Shown here: one piece after another, positions 17,591 to 26,679 of the stretch
Layout of the letters: each line of letters starts with the position of its first letter
Position numbering within the stretch: the first letter of the stretch is position 1
NCBI RefSeq assembly: GCF_001592205.1
Contig: NZ_BCWM01000009.1
Location: 96,707-160,706, forward strand
Length of the DNA: 64,000 bases
Direction: 5' to 3'
DNA from: Brevundimonas vesicularis NBRC 12165
Lineage (GTDB): Bacteria > Pseudomonadota > Alphaproteobacteria > Caulobacterales > Caulobacteraceae
The notes under the pieces: model-generated
Seen by the model: only the letters and a program-made list of their open reading frames with translations
Databases searched by the model: none
What the model was told of the DNA's origin: nothing
Translations under genes and position numbers: made by a program

Positions 17591-18066
17591 CCGTCATCAC
17601 CCACACTCAGCGCAAGTCTCGCCTGGCAGAGATGCTGGATCGCCCCGGCGGTGTCAGCGTCGGGGTCGCCCTGGCCCAGGCCCGCGCCAATCTGGACGGA
17701 CTTCAGGATCAGGCCCGCGCCATCATCGGCGACAATATCGCGGCCCTGCTGGCCAAGCCCGATCCGAACCTGATCGAGCCCATGCGGCTGGATCTGGCCT
17801 ATTCCGCCTCAAGCCAGATCATCGATGCGGCCAGCCCGTTCGAGATGGACGACCTGTGCACGGCGGCCAAGGGCCTATGCGACCTGCTGGACGCCGCGCC
17901 GCGTCAGGGCGGTTTCGACTGGCGCATCGCCACGGTCCATGCCCAGGCGATGAAGCTGTTGCTGGCGCTGCCGCCGCAAGAGCAGGCCGCGAGGACCGCC
18001 ATCCTGACGAACCTGCATGAGGTTCTACGAAAGAAGCTGCCGGCCGCCGATCAGTCAGCCATCTGA
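17587..18066 (+). CDS. Hypothetical protein coupled to the response regulator
   Basis: The 159-residue protein matches no family I can name. It appears all-helical and soluble, with Ala/Leu-rich segments (VALAQARANLDGLQDQARAI, LCTAAKGLCDLLDAA, HAQAMKLLLALP), and has no signal peptide. The start codon overlaps the response-regulator stop in ATGA, so it is probably made with it and may be its partner. Its last five codons overlap the 3' end of the convergent ABC exporter gene by 16 bp. Confidence 0.8.
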   Translation: MTVITHTQRKSRLAEMLDRPGGVSVGVALAQARANLDGLQDQARAIIGDNIAALLAKPDPNLIEPMRLDLAYSASSQIIDAASPFEMDDLCTAAKGLCDLLDAAPRQGGFDWRIATVHAQAMKLLLALPPQEQAARTAILTNLHEVLRKKLPAADQSAI

Positions 18067-19901
18067 GGCGTCTTGCCGCCGCGCGTCTGTTTGCGCCACA
18101 GCGCCGCATATTCCCCGCCTTGTCGAGCCACCAGTTCGTGGTGCCCGCCGCGTTCGACGATCCGCCCGGCCTTCAGCACCAGAATCTGGTCCGCGTCCGC
18201 CACGGTCGACAGCCGGTGTGCGACAACCAGGGTCGTGCGGCCGTTCCTGGCCTTGCGCAGGGTCTTCTGGATCGCCGCCTCGGTCCGGCTGTCCAGGGCG
18301 CTGGTGGCCTCGTCCAGGATCAGGATGCACGGGTCGGCCAACAGGGCTCGGGCGATGCCCACCCGCTGGCGTTCGCCGCCCGACAGCTTCAGACCCCGTT
18401 CGCCGACCTTGGTCTGCATCCCGTCCGGCAAGCCGCAAATGAAGTCGGCCAGTTCCGCCGCCTCCGCAGCCGCCCACACCTGCGCCTCATCCGCCTCGGG
18501 CCGGGCGAAGGCGATGTTGGCGGCCAGGGTGTCGTTGAACAGCGCCACATCCTGAGGCACCAGCGCCACCGCTGATCGCAGCGAGGCCTGGGTCACCTCA
18601 CGCGCGTCATGGCCGTCGATCAGCACGCGCCCTTCCTGCGGATCGAGCAGACGCAGCGCCAGTTTGACAATGGTGGACTTGCCCGCGCCCGAGGGCCCGA
18701 CCAGCGCCGTCGTGGTGCCAGGCGCAGCGTAGAAGCTGACTTCCTCCAGCCCATTGGCCCGCGCGTCGTGGCGGAAGCCGACGGCCTCGAACGCGACCGA
18801 CGCGCCGCGCGCATCGACCGGCCGCGGCAGGGCGACGGCGTTCGGCGCATCGGCGACCTGCGGCGTCTGTCGCGTCACCTTCAGCATCTCCTCCATGTCG
18901 ATGAAGGACTGACGGATTTCCCGATAGGCGAAGCCTAGGATGTTCAGCGGCGCATACAGCGAGATCATGATCAGCACCGCCGCCGTCACGTCGCCCGGTC
19001 CCATCCGCCCGGCCGCCGCCTCGAACCCGGCCATCACCGCCATGACGCCCAGCCCCAGGTTCATCACCAGGGCCTGCATCCCGTTCAGCATGTTCAGCGA
19101 ACTGTTGGCCTTCAGCGACGCCTCGGCATAGTCGCCCAGCGCCCGGTCATAGGTCTGAGCCGCGCGCGTCTCGGCGCCGAACGACTTGACCGTCTCATAG
19201 TTCAGCAGGGCGTCAACCGAGACGCCAGCGGCCTCGGAATCGGCCGCATTCATGATCCGGCGATGCTCCAGCCGCCAGTTGGACATGGCGAAGGTGGCGG
19301 CGGTGTAGATGACGACCACGAGCACCGCGACGGCGGCGAAGCGCCAGTCGTATTTGGCGCCCAGCACCCCGGCCGCCAGCACCAGCTCCACCCCGGTCGG
19401 AACCAGATTGAAGGCCAGGATGCGCAGCAGAAAGTCGACCGCGCGCGATCCCCGGTCCATGGTCCGCGACAGGGCGCCCGAGCGTTTGGTCTGGTGGAAG
19501 TCCAGCGACAGGCTCAGCGCATGAGCGAACGCCTCGGCCGCCGTCGCGCGCTGGGCGGCGGCGCGCACCGGCGCGAACACCACGTCGGAGATCAGGGGCG
19601 AGGCCGCCGAAAGGAACCGCACGACGGTCCAGCCGATGGCGAAGGCCGCAAAGCCCAGGCCGACGGCGGTCGCCGCACCCTGCCCCGCCGCCAGACGGTT
19701 GACCGCCGCGCCCAGCACCAGCGGCGCCATGACGCCCAGCCCCTTGCCCGCCAGCGTCAGAAGGATGGCCGAGATCAGCCGCAGTTTCAGGTGCGGCGCG
19801 CCCGATCGGGCCACCAGCCGCGCAAGGTCCGCCAACGCCGTCAGCGTCGGGGGTCCGTCCGTCTTGTCCTGTGGGCTCCCCGCTTGCTGCGCCTTGACCA
19901 T
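18051..19901 (-). CDS. ABC exporter of the ABCB7/HMT1/Atm1 type
   Basis: A fused half-transporter of 616 residues: a six-helix transmembrane domain (about 40-320) and an ATPase domain with Walker A GPSGAGKST, signature LSGGERQRVGIARAL, Walker B ILILDEATSALD and H-loop VAHRLSTV. The coupling-region sequences (YETVKSFGAE, FHQTKRSGALSR.MDRG) match the Atm1/HMT1 group, which exports glutathione-metal or sulfur-containing compounds. The ATG at 19901 was chosen because codons upstream (ATA, CGA, AGG) are unlike the gene; ATGs at 19943 and 19952 are possible. The exported substrate is not shown by the sequence. Confidence 0.92.
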   Translation of the reverse strand: MVKAQQAGSPQDKTDGPPTLTALADLARLVARSGAPHLKLRLISAILLTLAGKGLGVMAPLVLGAAVNRLAAGQGAATAVGLGFAAFAIGWTVVRFLSAASPLISDVVFAPVRAAAQRATAAEAFAHALSLSLDFHQTKRSGALSRTMDRGSRAVDFLLRILAFNLVPTGVELVLAAGVLGAKYDWRFAAVAVLVVVIYTAATFAMSNWRLEHRRIMNAADSEAAGVSVDALLNYETVKSFGAETRAAQTYDRALGDYAEASLKANSSLNMLNGMQALVMNLGLGVMAVMAGFEAAAGRMGPGDVTAAVLIMISLYAPLNILGFAYREIRQSFIDMEEMLKVTRQTPQVADAPNAVALPRPVDARGASVAFEAVGFRHDARANGLEEVSFYAAPGTTTALVGPSGAGKSTIVKLALRLLDPQEGRVLIDGHDAREVTQASLRSAVALVPQDVALFNDTLAANIAFARPEADEAQVWAAAEAAELADFICGLPDGMQTKVGERGLKLSGGERQRVGIARALLADPCILILDEATSALDSRTEAAIQKTLRKARNGRTTLVVAHRLSTVADADQILVLKAGRIVERGGHHELVARQGGEYAALWRKQTRGGKTPQMAD

Positions 19902-20011
19902 CGGGTCACGCCTGCCGCCGGAGCGTTCGCCTCGTATCGCCATGATCCGCATATGGAAAGCCAATGCGACCGGGGAAAGGCCACGCTGGCGCGCGAACGG
20001 GGATTAGTCGC

Positions 20012-21028
20012 TCAGCCCAGACCGGCGACCGCCTCGATCAACTCGTCCACAGCCGCTTCCTGCGTCGCCCACGAACAGACGAAGCGCACCGAGCCGTCAT
20101 CGAAGGCGTAGCAGGCCCAGCCCATTTCGTTCAGGCGGGCATGCGCCTCTGGCGGCATCCGCACGAAGACGGCGTTCGCCTCCACCGGATGGGCCAGGAC
20201 GAAGGGCGACCGGCCCGCAATTCCCGCCGCCAGGCGCTGCGCCATGAGATTGGCGTGGGCGCCGCCCGATTCCCAATCGCCGCTTTCCAGCAAGCCCAGC
20301 ATCGGACCCGACAGCAGCCGGGTCTTGGATGACGTCTGGCCCGCCTGCTTGAGCCGATTGTCCAGTCGCCGCGCCAGGTTCTTGTCGAACAGCACGATCG
20401 CCTCGGCGCAGTTGGCGCCAGCCTTGGCCCCGCCGAACACCAGCACGTCCACGCCCAGGCGCGGAATGTCCTTCAAATCGAAACCGGCGGCGACCGCATT
20501 GGTCAGGCGCGCTCCGTCCATGTGAACGCCATAGCCGAGCGCCTTGGCCGGTTCGATCAGGTGGCGCAGTTCTTCCTCAGTATAAACCGAGCCATATTCC
20601 GTGGCCTGGGTCAGCGACAGGGCGGCGGGCGGCTGACGATGCCCGACTTCGGGTTCGCCCAGTTGCGCCTGCAGGGCCAATGGATCGATCTTGCCCGAGA
20701 ATCCCGGCAGCCCGATCAGGCCGACGCCGTGACCGAAGAAGCCCGGCGCCCCCGTCTCGTCGGTGCAGATGTGCGCCGCATGGTGCGCCAGCACCGCCTC
20801 ATAGGGTTGGGCCAGCATCGACAGGGCGATGGCGTTGGCCGCCGTCCCACTGAATACAAAACGCACCTCGGCGTCCGCATCCAGACGCTGGCGAATCTGG
20901 TCGGCGGCGCGGGCGGTGACCTCGTCTGCGCCATAGGCGCGGGCGAACCCCTTGTTGGCGCGCACTAGGCCTTCGATGGCGCTCAGCGCCATGCCGGCGG
21001 TGTTGTCGGAGCCGAAATCGTAACGCAT
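20012..21028 (-). CDS. ltaE: Low-specificity L-threonine aldolase (PLP lyase)
   Basis: A fold-type I PLP enzyme that splits threonine or allo-threonine to glycine and acetaldehyde. The 338-residue protein starts MRYDFGSDNTAGM, has FSGTAANAIAL, the H stacking on PLP in AHHAAHICTDETGA, the cofactor Asp in HMDGARLTNA and the Schiff-base Lys in FGGAKAGA (usually GGTKNG, so this is a variant subgroup). Its ATG overlaps the mscS stop (TGATG), so mscS and this gene form one transcript. Confidence 0.9.
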   Translation of the reverse strand: MRYDFGSDNTAGMALSAIEGLVRANKGFARAYGADEVTARAADQIRQRLDADAEVRFVFSGTAANAIALSMLAQPYEAVLAHHAAHICTDETGAPGFFGHGVGLIGLPGFSGKIDPLALQAQLGEPEVGHRQPPAALSLTQATEYGSVYTEEELRHLIEPAKALGYGVHMDGARLTNAVAAGFDLKDIPRLGVDVLVFGGAKAGANCAEAIVLFDKNLARRLDNRLKQAGQTSSKTRLLSGPMLGLLESGDWESGGAHANLMAQRLAAGIAGRSPFVLAHPVEANAVFVRMPPEAHARLNEMGWACYAFDDGSVRFVCSWATQEAAVDELIEAVAGLG

Positions 21029-21981
21029 CAACGGTTCGTCGCCTTTAAATCGGCAGTATCGTCATCGACCGTGCGGACGCGCACGACCGGGACCACATCC
21101 TCATCGCCATAGGGCACGGCGACCTGATGCGGGAACGGAATCTCGATCCCGGCGGCGTCCAGCGCCTCCTTGCCGCCCTGCATCAGATCGGCCTGGGTCT
21201 GCCACCAGTCGCCGACCTTGACCCAGGCGTGCAGAGTCACCTGCACCGAGCTGTCCAGTAGGCCCGTCACGCCGGTCCAGGGATGGGGATCGTGCAGCAC
21301 CTTGTCGTGTGCGGCGGCCATATCCGCCAGCACGCAACGCGCCTGGTTCAGATCGTCGCCGTAGCCGACCGTGAAGTTGATCTCGATCCGGCGCGTCTGC
21401 TGGCCGGTCAGATTGGTCAGCGGGTCGCTCAGGACCTTGGAGTTCGGAATGACGATCTTGTGGTTATTGGCGTTGGAAAGTTGGGTCGTGAACAGGTCCA
21501 GTCGCTGCACCGTGCCGCTCATCCCACCGACATCGACGACGTCGCCGACGCGGTAGGGCCGCAGCACCAGCAGCATGATTCCCGACGCCACGTTCGACAA
21601 CGTGCCCTGCAACGCCAGACCTACTGCCAAGGACGCCGCGCCCAGCACGGCGATGATCGAGGTCGTCTGAACGCCCAGGCGCTGGAGCACGGCGATCATG
21701 CCGATGATGAAGACCACCACCCGCACGACCTGGACCGCGAAGCTCAGGACCGTCGGATCGTGGCGGAATCCCTTGACCCTCGACAGCGTATTGCGCGCCC
21801 CGCGCGCCGCCCATTTCGCCGCAAAGACGGTGAGGACGAAGATCAGGATGGCGATCGTCAGGTTGATCGCGAAATCACCTGCCATGTCGGTCAGCTTGGC
21901 GATCACGGCGGCATCGATCGAAACGGCCTTACGGCCCGCGGCCACCGCGTCGGCGACTTCGTTGGAAATAGGCAGAGACAT
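21028..21981 (-). CDS. Small-conductance mechanosensitive channel, MscS family
   Basis: The 317-residue protein has three helices near the N-terminus. The pore helix TM3 is glycine/alanine patterned (ASLAVGLALQGTLSNVASGIMLL), followed by the beta-domain start RPYRVGDVVDVGGMSGTV and IPNSKVLSDPLTN. These are diagnostic for MscS, which relieves hypo-osmotic pressure at the inner membrane. The C-terminal cytoplasmic vestibule ends in an acidic stretch. It precedes the aldolase gene with overlapping codons. Confidence 0.94.
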   Translation of the reverse strand: MSLPISNEVADAVAAGRKAVSIDAAVIAKLTDMAGDFAINLTIAILIFVLTVFAAKWAARGARNTLSRVKGFRHDPTVLSFAVQVVRVVVFIIGMIAVLQRLGVQTTSIIAVLGAASLAVGLALQGTLSNVASGIMLLVLRPYRVGDVVDVGGMSGTVQRLDLFTTQLSNANNHKIVIPNSKVLSDPLTNLTGQQTRRIEINFTVGYGDDLNQARCVLADMAAAHDKVLHDPHPWTGVTGLLDSSVQVTLHAWVKVGDWWQTQADLMQGGKEALDAAGIEIPFPHQVAVPYGDEDVVPVVRVRTVDDDTADLKATNR

Positions 21982-22033
21982 GAGGTCGGGTCTAACGCCT
22001 GACGCGACGATTGGAACCCCCGAAAGCCCGATT

Positions 22034-23722
22034 TCAGGCCTTTGCGATCCGCCCGCCGCCGCTTTCGATCGCGTCCAGCAGGTCCATTACGTCGTCGATG
22101 GTGTTGGCCTCTCGCGCCGGCTTGTCCCAGCGAATGCGGCTGACGCGCGGGAAGCGCATGGCCACGCCCGACTTGTGCCGGGTCGAGCGATTCAGTCCCT
22201 CGAAGGCGATCTCCAGCACCAGGCCGAAGTCCCGCTCGGCCCGCACCGACCGCACCGGCCCGAACCGGTCGATGGTGTGATCGCGCACGAACTTGTCGAG
22301 CTGTTTCAACTCCTCGTCGGTGAAGCCGAAATAGGCCTTGCCCACCGGCGTCAGCGCGCCTTCCGGCGTCCAGACGCCGAAGGTGTAGTCGGAATAGAAG
22401 CTGGAGCGCTTGCCGTGCCCGCGCTGGGCGTACATCAGGACGGCGTCGATGACGTGCGGGTCGCGCTTCCACTTGAACCACGGTCCCTTGGGTCGCCCCG
22501 CCAGATAGGGGCTGTCCCAGCGTTTCAGCATCAGCCCCTCGGCCGCCGCCCCAACCGGCGGATCGGCTCGCAACCGCGCCAACTGATCCCAATCGGCATA
22601 ATCGACCACTGGCGACAGATGCAGTCGCTCGCCGGTATGACCATTGACCAGGGCCTCCAGGCGCGCCCGACGCTCGCGCAGCGGCAGGCTGCGCAGATCC
22701 TCGCCGTCCTGGGCCAGCAGGTCATAGGCGACGACCGCAGCCGGAAAGGCCTGCATCGCCTTGGCGTCCACCGACTTGCGATTCAGCCGCTGCTGAAGGT
22801 CCCCGAACGGCGCGACCGCCCCGTCGCGCCAGACGATCAGCTCGCCATCGATCGCGCCTTCGAACGCCAGTGCCTCCATCACGTCGGGAAAGGCGGCCGA
22901 AATCTCGTCGCCGGTGCGCGAATAGAGCTTGCGGACCTCGCCCTCCAGCACCGCCTGAACCCGAATGCCGTCCCACTTCCATTCGGCCGCATAGTCAACC
23001 GGCGACAATTTGGGCAGATCGACCGCTTCATCGATGGCGACCGCCAGCATGACGGGCCGGAACCGGCCGGGCGCGGCCGGGCTGGGCCGCTCCGCCCTGC
23101 CCTCCAGCCAGGCGAACAGGTCTGCGTAGGGCGGCTCGACCGCGTGCCAGACCTCCTCGATGGCCGAGGCGTCCAACGCCTCCAGCGTCATCTGCGCCTC
23201 GTCGCCCTCCGGCGAAGGCGGCGCCATCACCGCGTCCGGGCGCATCATGGCCGCCGCCGTCTTGGCCAGCCGCGCCGACAGCCCCACGCGCAAGGCCCCG
23301 GTCATCAGCTTCAGCAGCGCCCAGCGCCCTTTCGGCTCCAGCGCATCGAGCCAGCCTTCCAGAAGACCGCGCACCTCCGTCCGCGTCGCGGTCCTCAGCG
23401 CCTCGACGACCTCGGCCAATTCGGGCTCGCGGTTTGGCCGATGGTCCGGGGTCACGGGCCAGATCAGGGCCACCGTCTCCGCCAGATCCCCCACATAGTC
23501 GTAGGACCAGCCGAACAGCACGCTGTCGACCCGCCCCTCGACCGCCTTTCGGATCATGGCCGGCTTGGCCGCGTCGAACGTCAGGTCCCCGGTCAGGGCC
23601 GCCAGCGCCCATCCCCGGTCCGGATCGGGCGTCGCTCTCAGATAGTCGCGCACCAGCACCAGCTTCGCATTGCGCGAAGCCGTCAGGGACAGGCGGTCCA
23701 GTAGCTCGGCGAAGGCGCGCAT
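22034..23722 (-). CDS. Cisplatin damage response-type ATP-dependent DNA ligase
   Basis: A 562-residue ligase. The N-terminal helical DNA-binding domain starts MRAFAELLDRL and carries SYDYVGDLAETV; the adenylation motif is EWKWDGIRVQ with the nucleophilic Lys near residue 233, followed by the DGELIVW motif, GLMLKRWDSPY and WFKWKRDPH. The sequence pattern is that of the bacterial ligase group named for cisplatin resistance, which is usually beside a ligase-associated exonuclease and a helicase. Neither partner is in this window. Two in-frame ATGs (23728, 23722) are possible; 23722 gives the family start. Confidence 0.92.
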   Translation of the reverse strand: MRAFAELLDRLSLTASRNAKLVLVRDYLRATPDPDRGWALAALTGDLTFDAAKPAMIRKAVEGRVDSVLFGWSYDYVGDLAETVALIWPVTPDHRPNREPELAEVVEALRTATRTEVRGLLEGWLDALEPKGRWALLKLMTGALRVGLSARLAKTAAAMMRPDAVMAPPSPEGDEAQMTLEALDASAIEEVWHAVEPPYADLFAWLEGRAERPSPAAPGRFRPVMLAVAIDEAVDLPKLSPVDYAAEWKWDGIRVQAVLEGEVRKLYSRTGDEISAAFPDVMEALAFEGAIDGELIVWRDGAVAPFGDLQQRLNRKSVDAKAMQAFPAAVVAYDLLAQDGEDLRSLPLRERRARLEALVNGHTGERLHLSPVVDYADWDQLARLRADPPVGAAAEGLMLKRWDSPYLAGRPKGPWFKWKRDPHVIDAVLMYAQRGHGKRSSFYSDYTFGVWTPEGALTPVGKAYFGFTDEELKQLDKFVRDHTIDRFGPVRSVRAERDFGLVLEIAFEGLNRSTRHKSGVAMRFPRVSRIRWDKPAREANTIDDVMDLLDAIESGGGRIAKA

Positions 23723-23768
23723 CGTCATCCATCTTGGGCGCCGGAAGCGTCGCCGTCCTCTTCAGAAC

Positions 23769-23801
23769 GAAAAACGCCCCGGAGGTTTCCCTCCGGAGCG
23801 C
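23769..23801 (-). terminator. Intrinsic terminator of the RcnB-like gene
   Basis: Read on the minus strand, a GCTCCGGAGG stem with a GAAA loop and its complement is followed by GTTTTT. It lies 20 bp beyond the stop of the RcnB-like gene. The complementary strand lacks a good T-run, so the direction is clear. Confidence 0.85.
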
Positions 23802-23820
23802 ATCTCACATCCTCAGCAGA

Positions 23821-24315
23821 TCAGTTGAACAGTCCGGCGATCACGGCGGTGATCAGGCCGCCCGCGACGGCGGCGAGCACCACGTCATTACCGCTGCGGA
23901 CGTATTGGTAGCCACGGGGCGGCGCACGCAGACCATAGCGGTTGTAGTCGTTCACCACATAGGCGTTGGTCCGGTAGTAGGACGGCATCCGCTGACCATA
24001 GCTCCAGGTCCGAACCGCATAGCCGCGCGGCGGGACATAGCGCGGGGCGTTGTAACGACGTTCCGCACGCTGCCAGCGCTCATAGGCGCGTCGCTGCTCG
24101 CGATAGTCGCGACGATCCTCACGAAGCTCGCGGCGGTAGTCGCGGCGATCCTGGCGATAGTCCCGACGATCGTAGTGGTCAGGACCCGGACCGTGGCGTG
24201 CGGCAGGACCATGCAGACCGTGGGGCGGCATGGGCTGGGCCGACGCTGCGCCAGCAGCGCCCAGCGCGCCGGCGGCCATGACCGAAGCGATTGCGGTGGT
24301 CAGGATCTTTTTCAT
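23821..24315 (-). CDS. RcnB-like exported protein with Arg/Asp/Tyr repeats
   Basis: The 164-residue protein has a Sec signal peptide (MKKILTTAIASVMAAGALG, cleavage near ASA-QP). A highly charged repeat follows: about six imperfect copies of DRRDYR-x between residues 45 and 90, predicted as a long charged helix. The C-terminal half (GYAVRTWSYGQRMPSYYR, VNDYNRYGLRAPPRGYQYV, then a hydrophobic GGLITAVIAGLF) is the RcnB pattern. RcnB is a periplasmic nickel/cobalt homeostasis factor in Escherichia coli; in alphaproteobacteria the family is broad and the role uncertain. GGAG eight bases upstream fixes the start. Confidence 0.82.
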   Translation of the reverse strand: MKKILTTAIASVMAAGALGAAGAASAQPMPPHGLHGPAARHGPGPDHYDRRDYRQDRRDYRRELREDRRDYREQRRAYERWQRAERRYNAPRYVPPRGYAVRTWSYGQRMPSYYRTNAYVVNDYNRYGLRAPPRGYQYVRSGNDVVLAAVAGGLITAVIAGLFN

Positions 24316-24439
24316 GATCGTGTCTCCATCTGCGCCGAAGACCATCGGCTTGGATGCAGTTATGGAGCACGGCGACTGAGGCGCACCTGAACCGGCGTCA
24401 TCGGCCGAGGTTCATGTCGGGAACACAGGATCGCCGCAA

Positions 24440-26257
24440 TCAGGCGGCGACGGAGGCCTCTGACGACGGAAGCGCCATCTGCGCGACCGCGTCGCGACCG
24501 CCGCTGACGCGACCCATCAGGGCGGCCAGGGCGCCGAAATCGATCGGCTTGTTCAAATAGGCGTCGGCGCCGGCCTGAAGCCCGGCCTCATGATCCTCAT
24601 GACGCGCCGAGGCGGACAGGACCACAATGGGGGTGCCGGCGTTCTGGCCGCCTTCGCGGATCATGCGTGTCGCGGTCAGTCCGTCCATCACCGGCATGTT
24701 CACATCCATGATGATCAGGTCGAACGGCTGGTCCTTGGCGATATCGACCGCGACCTGGCCGTTCTCGGCCGTCGAAGTGACGTGGCTGGCCGAGCTCATC
24801 CAGGCCTCCAGGATCATGCGGTTCACCGGGTGATCCTCGACCACCAGGACGCGCAGCGATTCGCCGCCCTCGATCTCGGCATGAACCTCGGCCGCCGCGA
24901 CGGGCTTGGCCCATTCCACGACCTCGGCCTCGATTTCCAAGGTGAAGCACGAGCCCTCGGCGAGCTTGGACGTCACGGTGATGTCGCCGCCCATGATGTT
25001 GGCCATGCGTCGCGCAATGGTCAGGCCCAGACCCGTCCCGCCAAAGCGCCGCGTCGACGAGGTGTCGACCTGGGTGAAGGGCATGAACAGCCGCTCCAGA
25101 TCGGCCGCCGCAATCCCTGCGCCGCTGTCCTGGACCACGAATTCAAACCGCACGCGCTGATCCGACACGCGGTGTCCGCGCACGAGATAGTGGATCTCGC
25201 CGGCTTCGGTGAACTTGACCGCATTGGACAACAGGTTCTGCACCACCTGGCAGACGCGCAGCGGATCGCCGCGCACCACCGTCGGGATGTCGCCTTCCAC
25301 GGTCGTGACGAACGTCAAGCCCTTGGCTTCGGCCTGGGCCTCGAAGGGGCCGGTGATGCGCTTGTTCAGACCGTCGACGGCGACATCGACGACCTCGAAG
25401 TTCATCTTGCCGGCCTCGATCTTGGTCATGTCGAGGATGTCGTTCAGCAGCGACAACAGATTGTCGCCGGAGTTGCGGATGATCGACAGATATTCGCGCT
25501 GCGTCGTCTCCAGTCGTGTCGCGCTGAGCAGTTGGGCCGCGCCCAGCACGCCGTTCATGGGAGTGCGCAGTTCGTGCGAGATCACGCCCAGGAAGTTCGA
25601 CTTGGCGTCATTGGCGGCGTTGGCCTTGTCGCGGGCCGCTTCCAGCTCCTCGATCAGATGCGCCTGGTGCGACTGGAAGGCCCGGATGCGGTCTTCGCGC
25701 AGCAGGGTCATGGTCACCAGCACGAACAGACCCGCTGCTGTGAACGGCAGGACCGCCAGCATCGACCAAAACTCGGTTGTGCCCCACAGACTGAACAGAA
25801 TGATGGTGGCGGCTGCGCCATAGGGCGAGGAGATGATCAGGGCCTGACGCGGCGAGCTGCGAAGCTGAGCGAAGACCAGCACATAGCCGGAAATTAGCAG
25901 GGCGATCGCCAGGGGCCGTCCGAATTCGGCGGGCGAGAACCACGCCATCAGAGGCGCAATGGCCCAGGCGCCGGTCGTCACCGTAGCCACGATCGGAAAG
26001 ATCACGCCCCAGTTGGTGCCGACGCGATGGCTCAGACGATGTTCGACCAGTCCCCGCAGCGACCCAGCCGCCAGGGTGCCGCCGAACCAAAGGAGCGCCG
26101 GCCATAGGCCCACCGTGCCCAGCAGTCCCACGGCCCAGGACGTGATGATCATGTAGCGAAGATACTGGGTCTGCAGAATGGCCGTCAGGGCCTGGGCTGC
26201 GTCGCCGGCGCGTTGATCGCCTTCGAGCGCCCTCGCGACGCCATCGGATTCCACCAT
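24440..26257 (-). CDS. Membrane hybrid sensor histidine kinase
   Basis: At 605 residues it carries about six N-terminal transmembrane helices (33-185), a short coiled coil (195-220), a HisKA domain with H228 in SHELRTPMNG, an HATPase with N345 (NLLSNAVKFTEAG) and the DSGAGI and GGTGLGL boxes, then a receiver (468-590) with D518 in IIMDVNMPVMDG and K574. There is no PAS domain or periplasmic loop, so the membrane helices themselves probably sense. No cognate output regulator is adjacent. It is divergent from nothing; bolA lies 80 bp upstream on the same strand. Confidence 0.94.
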   Translation of the reverse strand: MVESDGVARALEGDQRAGDAAQALTAILQTQYLRYMIITSWAVGLLGTVGLWPALLWFGGTLAAGSLRGLVEHRLSHRVGTNWGVIFPIVATVTTGAWAIAPLMAWFSPAEFGRPLAIALLISGYVLVFAQLRSSPRQALIISSPYGAAATIILFSLWGTTEFWSMLAVLPFTAAGLFVLVTMTLLREDRIRAFQSHQAHLIEELEAARDKANAANDAKSNFLGVISHELRTPMNGVLGAAQLLSATRLETTQREYLSIIRNSGDNLLSLLNDILDMTKIEAGKMNFEVVDVAVDGLNKRITGPFEAQAEAKGLTFVTTVEGDIPTVVRGDPLRVCQVVQNLLSNAVKFTEAGEIHYLVRGHRVSDQRVRFEFVVQDSGAGIAAADLERLFMPFTQVDTSSTRRFGGTGLGLTIARRMANIMGGDITVTSKLAEGSCFTLEIEAEVVEWAKPVAAAEVHAEIEGGESLRVLVVEDHPVNRMILEAWMSSASHVTSTAENGQVAVDIAKDQPFDLIIMDVNMPVMDGLTATRMIREGGQNAGTPIVVLSASARHEDHEAGLQAGADAYLNKPIDFGALAALMGRVSGGRDAVAQMALPSSEASVAA

Positions 26258-26337
26258 AAGCCCAGATCCCCACGTTCTGTTTGGTCGAATGACGCTAAGA
26301 CGAAGGTTCTAAGACGATGTGAACGCAGTTCTCTCGC

Positions 26338-26634
26338 TCAACTCGCCTCCTCCGGGGTCAGCGCCTTGATCGAAAGAGCGTGGACCGGTCCGGCCATCTC
26401 GTCCTTCAGCAGGGCGTTGACCGCGCGCTGTCGCGCCAGCCGCGATTGCCCCTGGAAAGCAGCGGACACGATCACCAGATTGAAGTGGCTTTCTCCGCCA
26501 GGCTTGGCGTCCATTCCGCCTTCATGATGATGTCCGGCGTGGCGCCAGCTGTCGTCTTCGACCTCCAGGCGCAAGGGCGACAGCCCTGCCGTCAGTTTTG
26601 CACGAATAATCGTCGCCACCGGGCCTTCAGACAT
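26338..26634 (-). CDS. bolA: BolA family protein
   Basis: A 98-residue class II KH-like protein. The start MSEGPVATIIRAKLTAGL, the GGESHFNLVIVSAAFQGQSRLARQRAVNALL core with the conserved His and FxGxSxxxRxR pattern, and HALSIKALTPEE at the end are typical. An HHH-rich loop (RHAGHHHEGG) may contribute to [2Fe-2S] binding with a monothiol glutaredoxin, the usual BolA partner, which is not in the window. The gene is divergent from the J-domain gene by 45 bp. Confidence 0.94.
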   Translation of the reverse strand: MSEGPVATIIRAKLTAGLSPLRLEVEDDSWRHAGHHHEGGMDAKPGGESHFNLVIVSAAFQGQSRLARQRAVNALLKDEMAGPVHALSIKALTPEEAS

Positions 26635-26679
26635 GATCGATTCCTTGATGCTGTCCCAATCGCGCTTACACTTCGGCTG

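Noticed and set aside
21698..23704. A 668-codon plus-strand open frame across the ligase and part of mscS
   Set aside because: It is rich in Arg, Gln and His, lacks domains, and lies opposite two well-supported genes.
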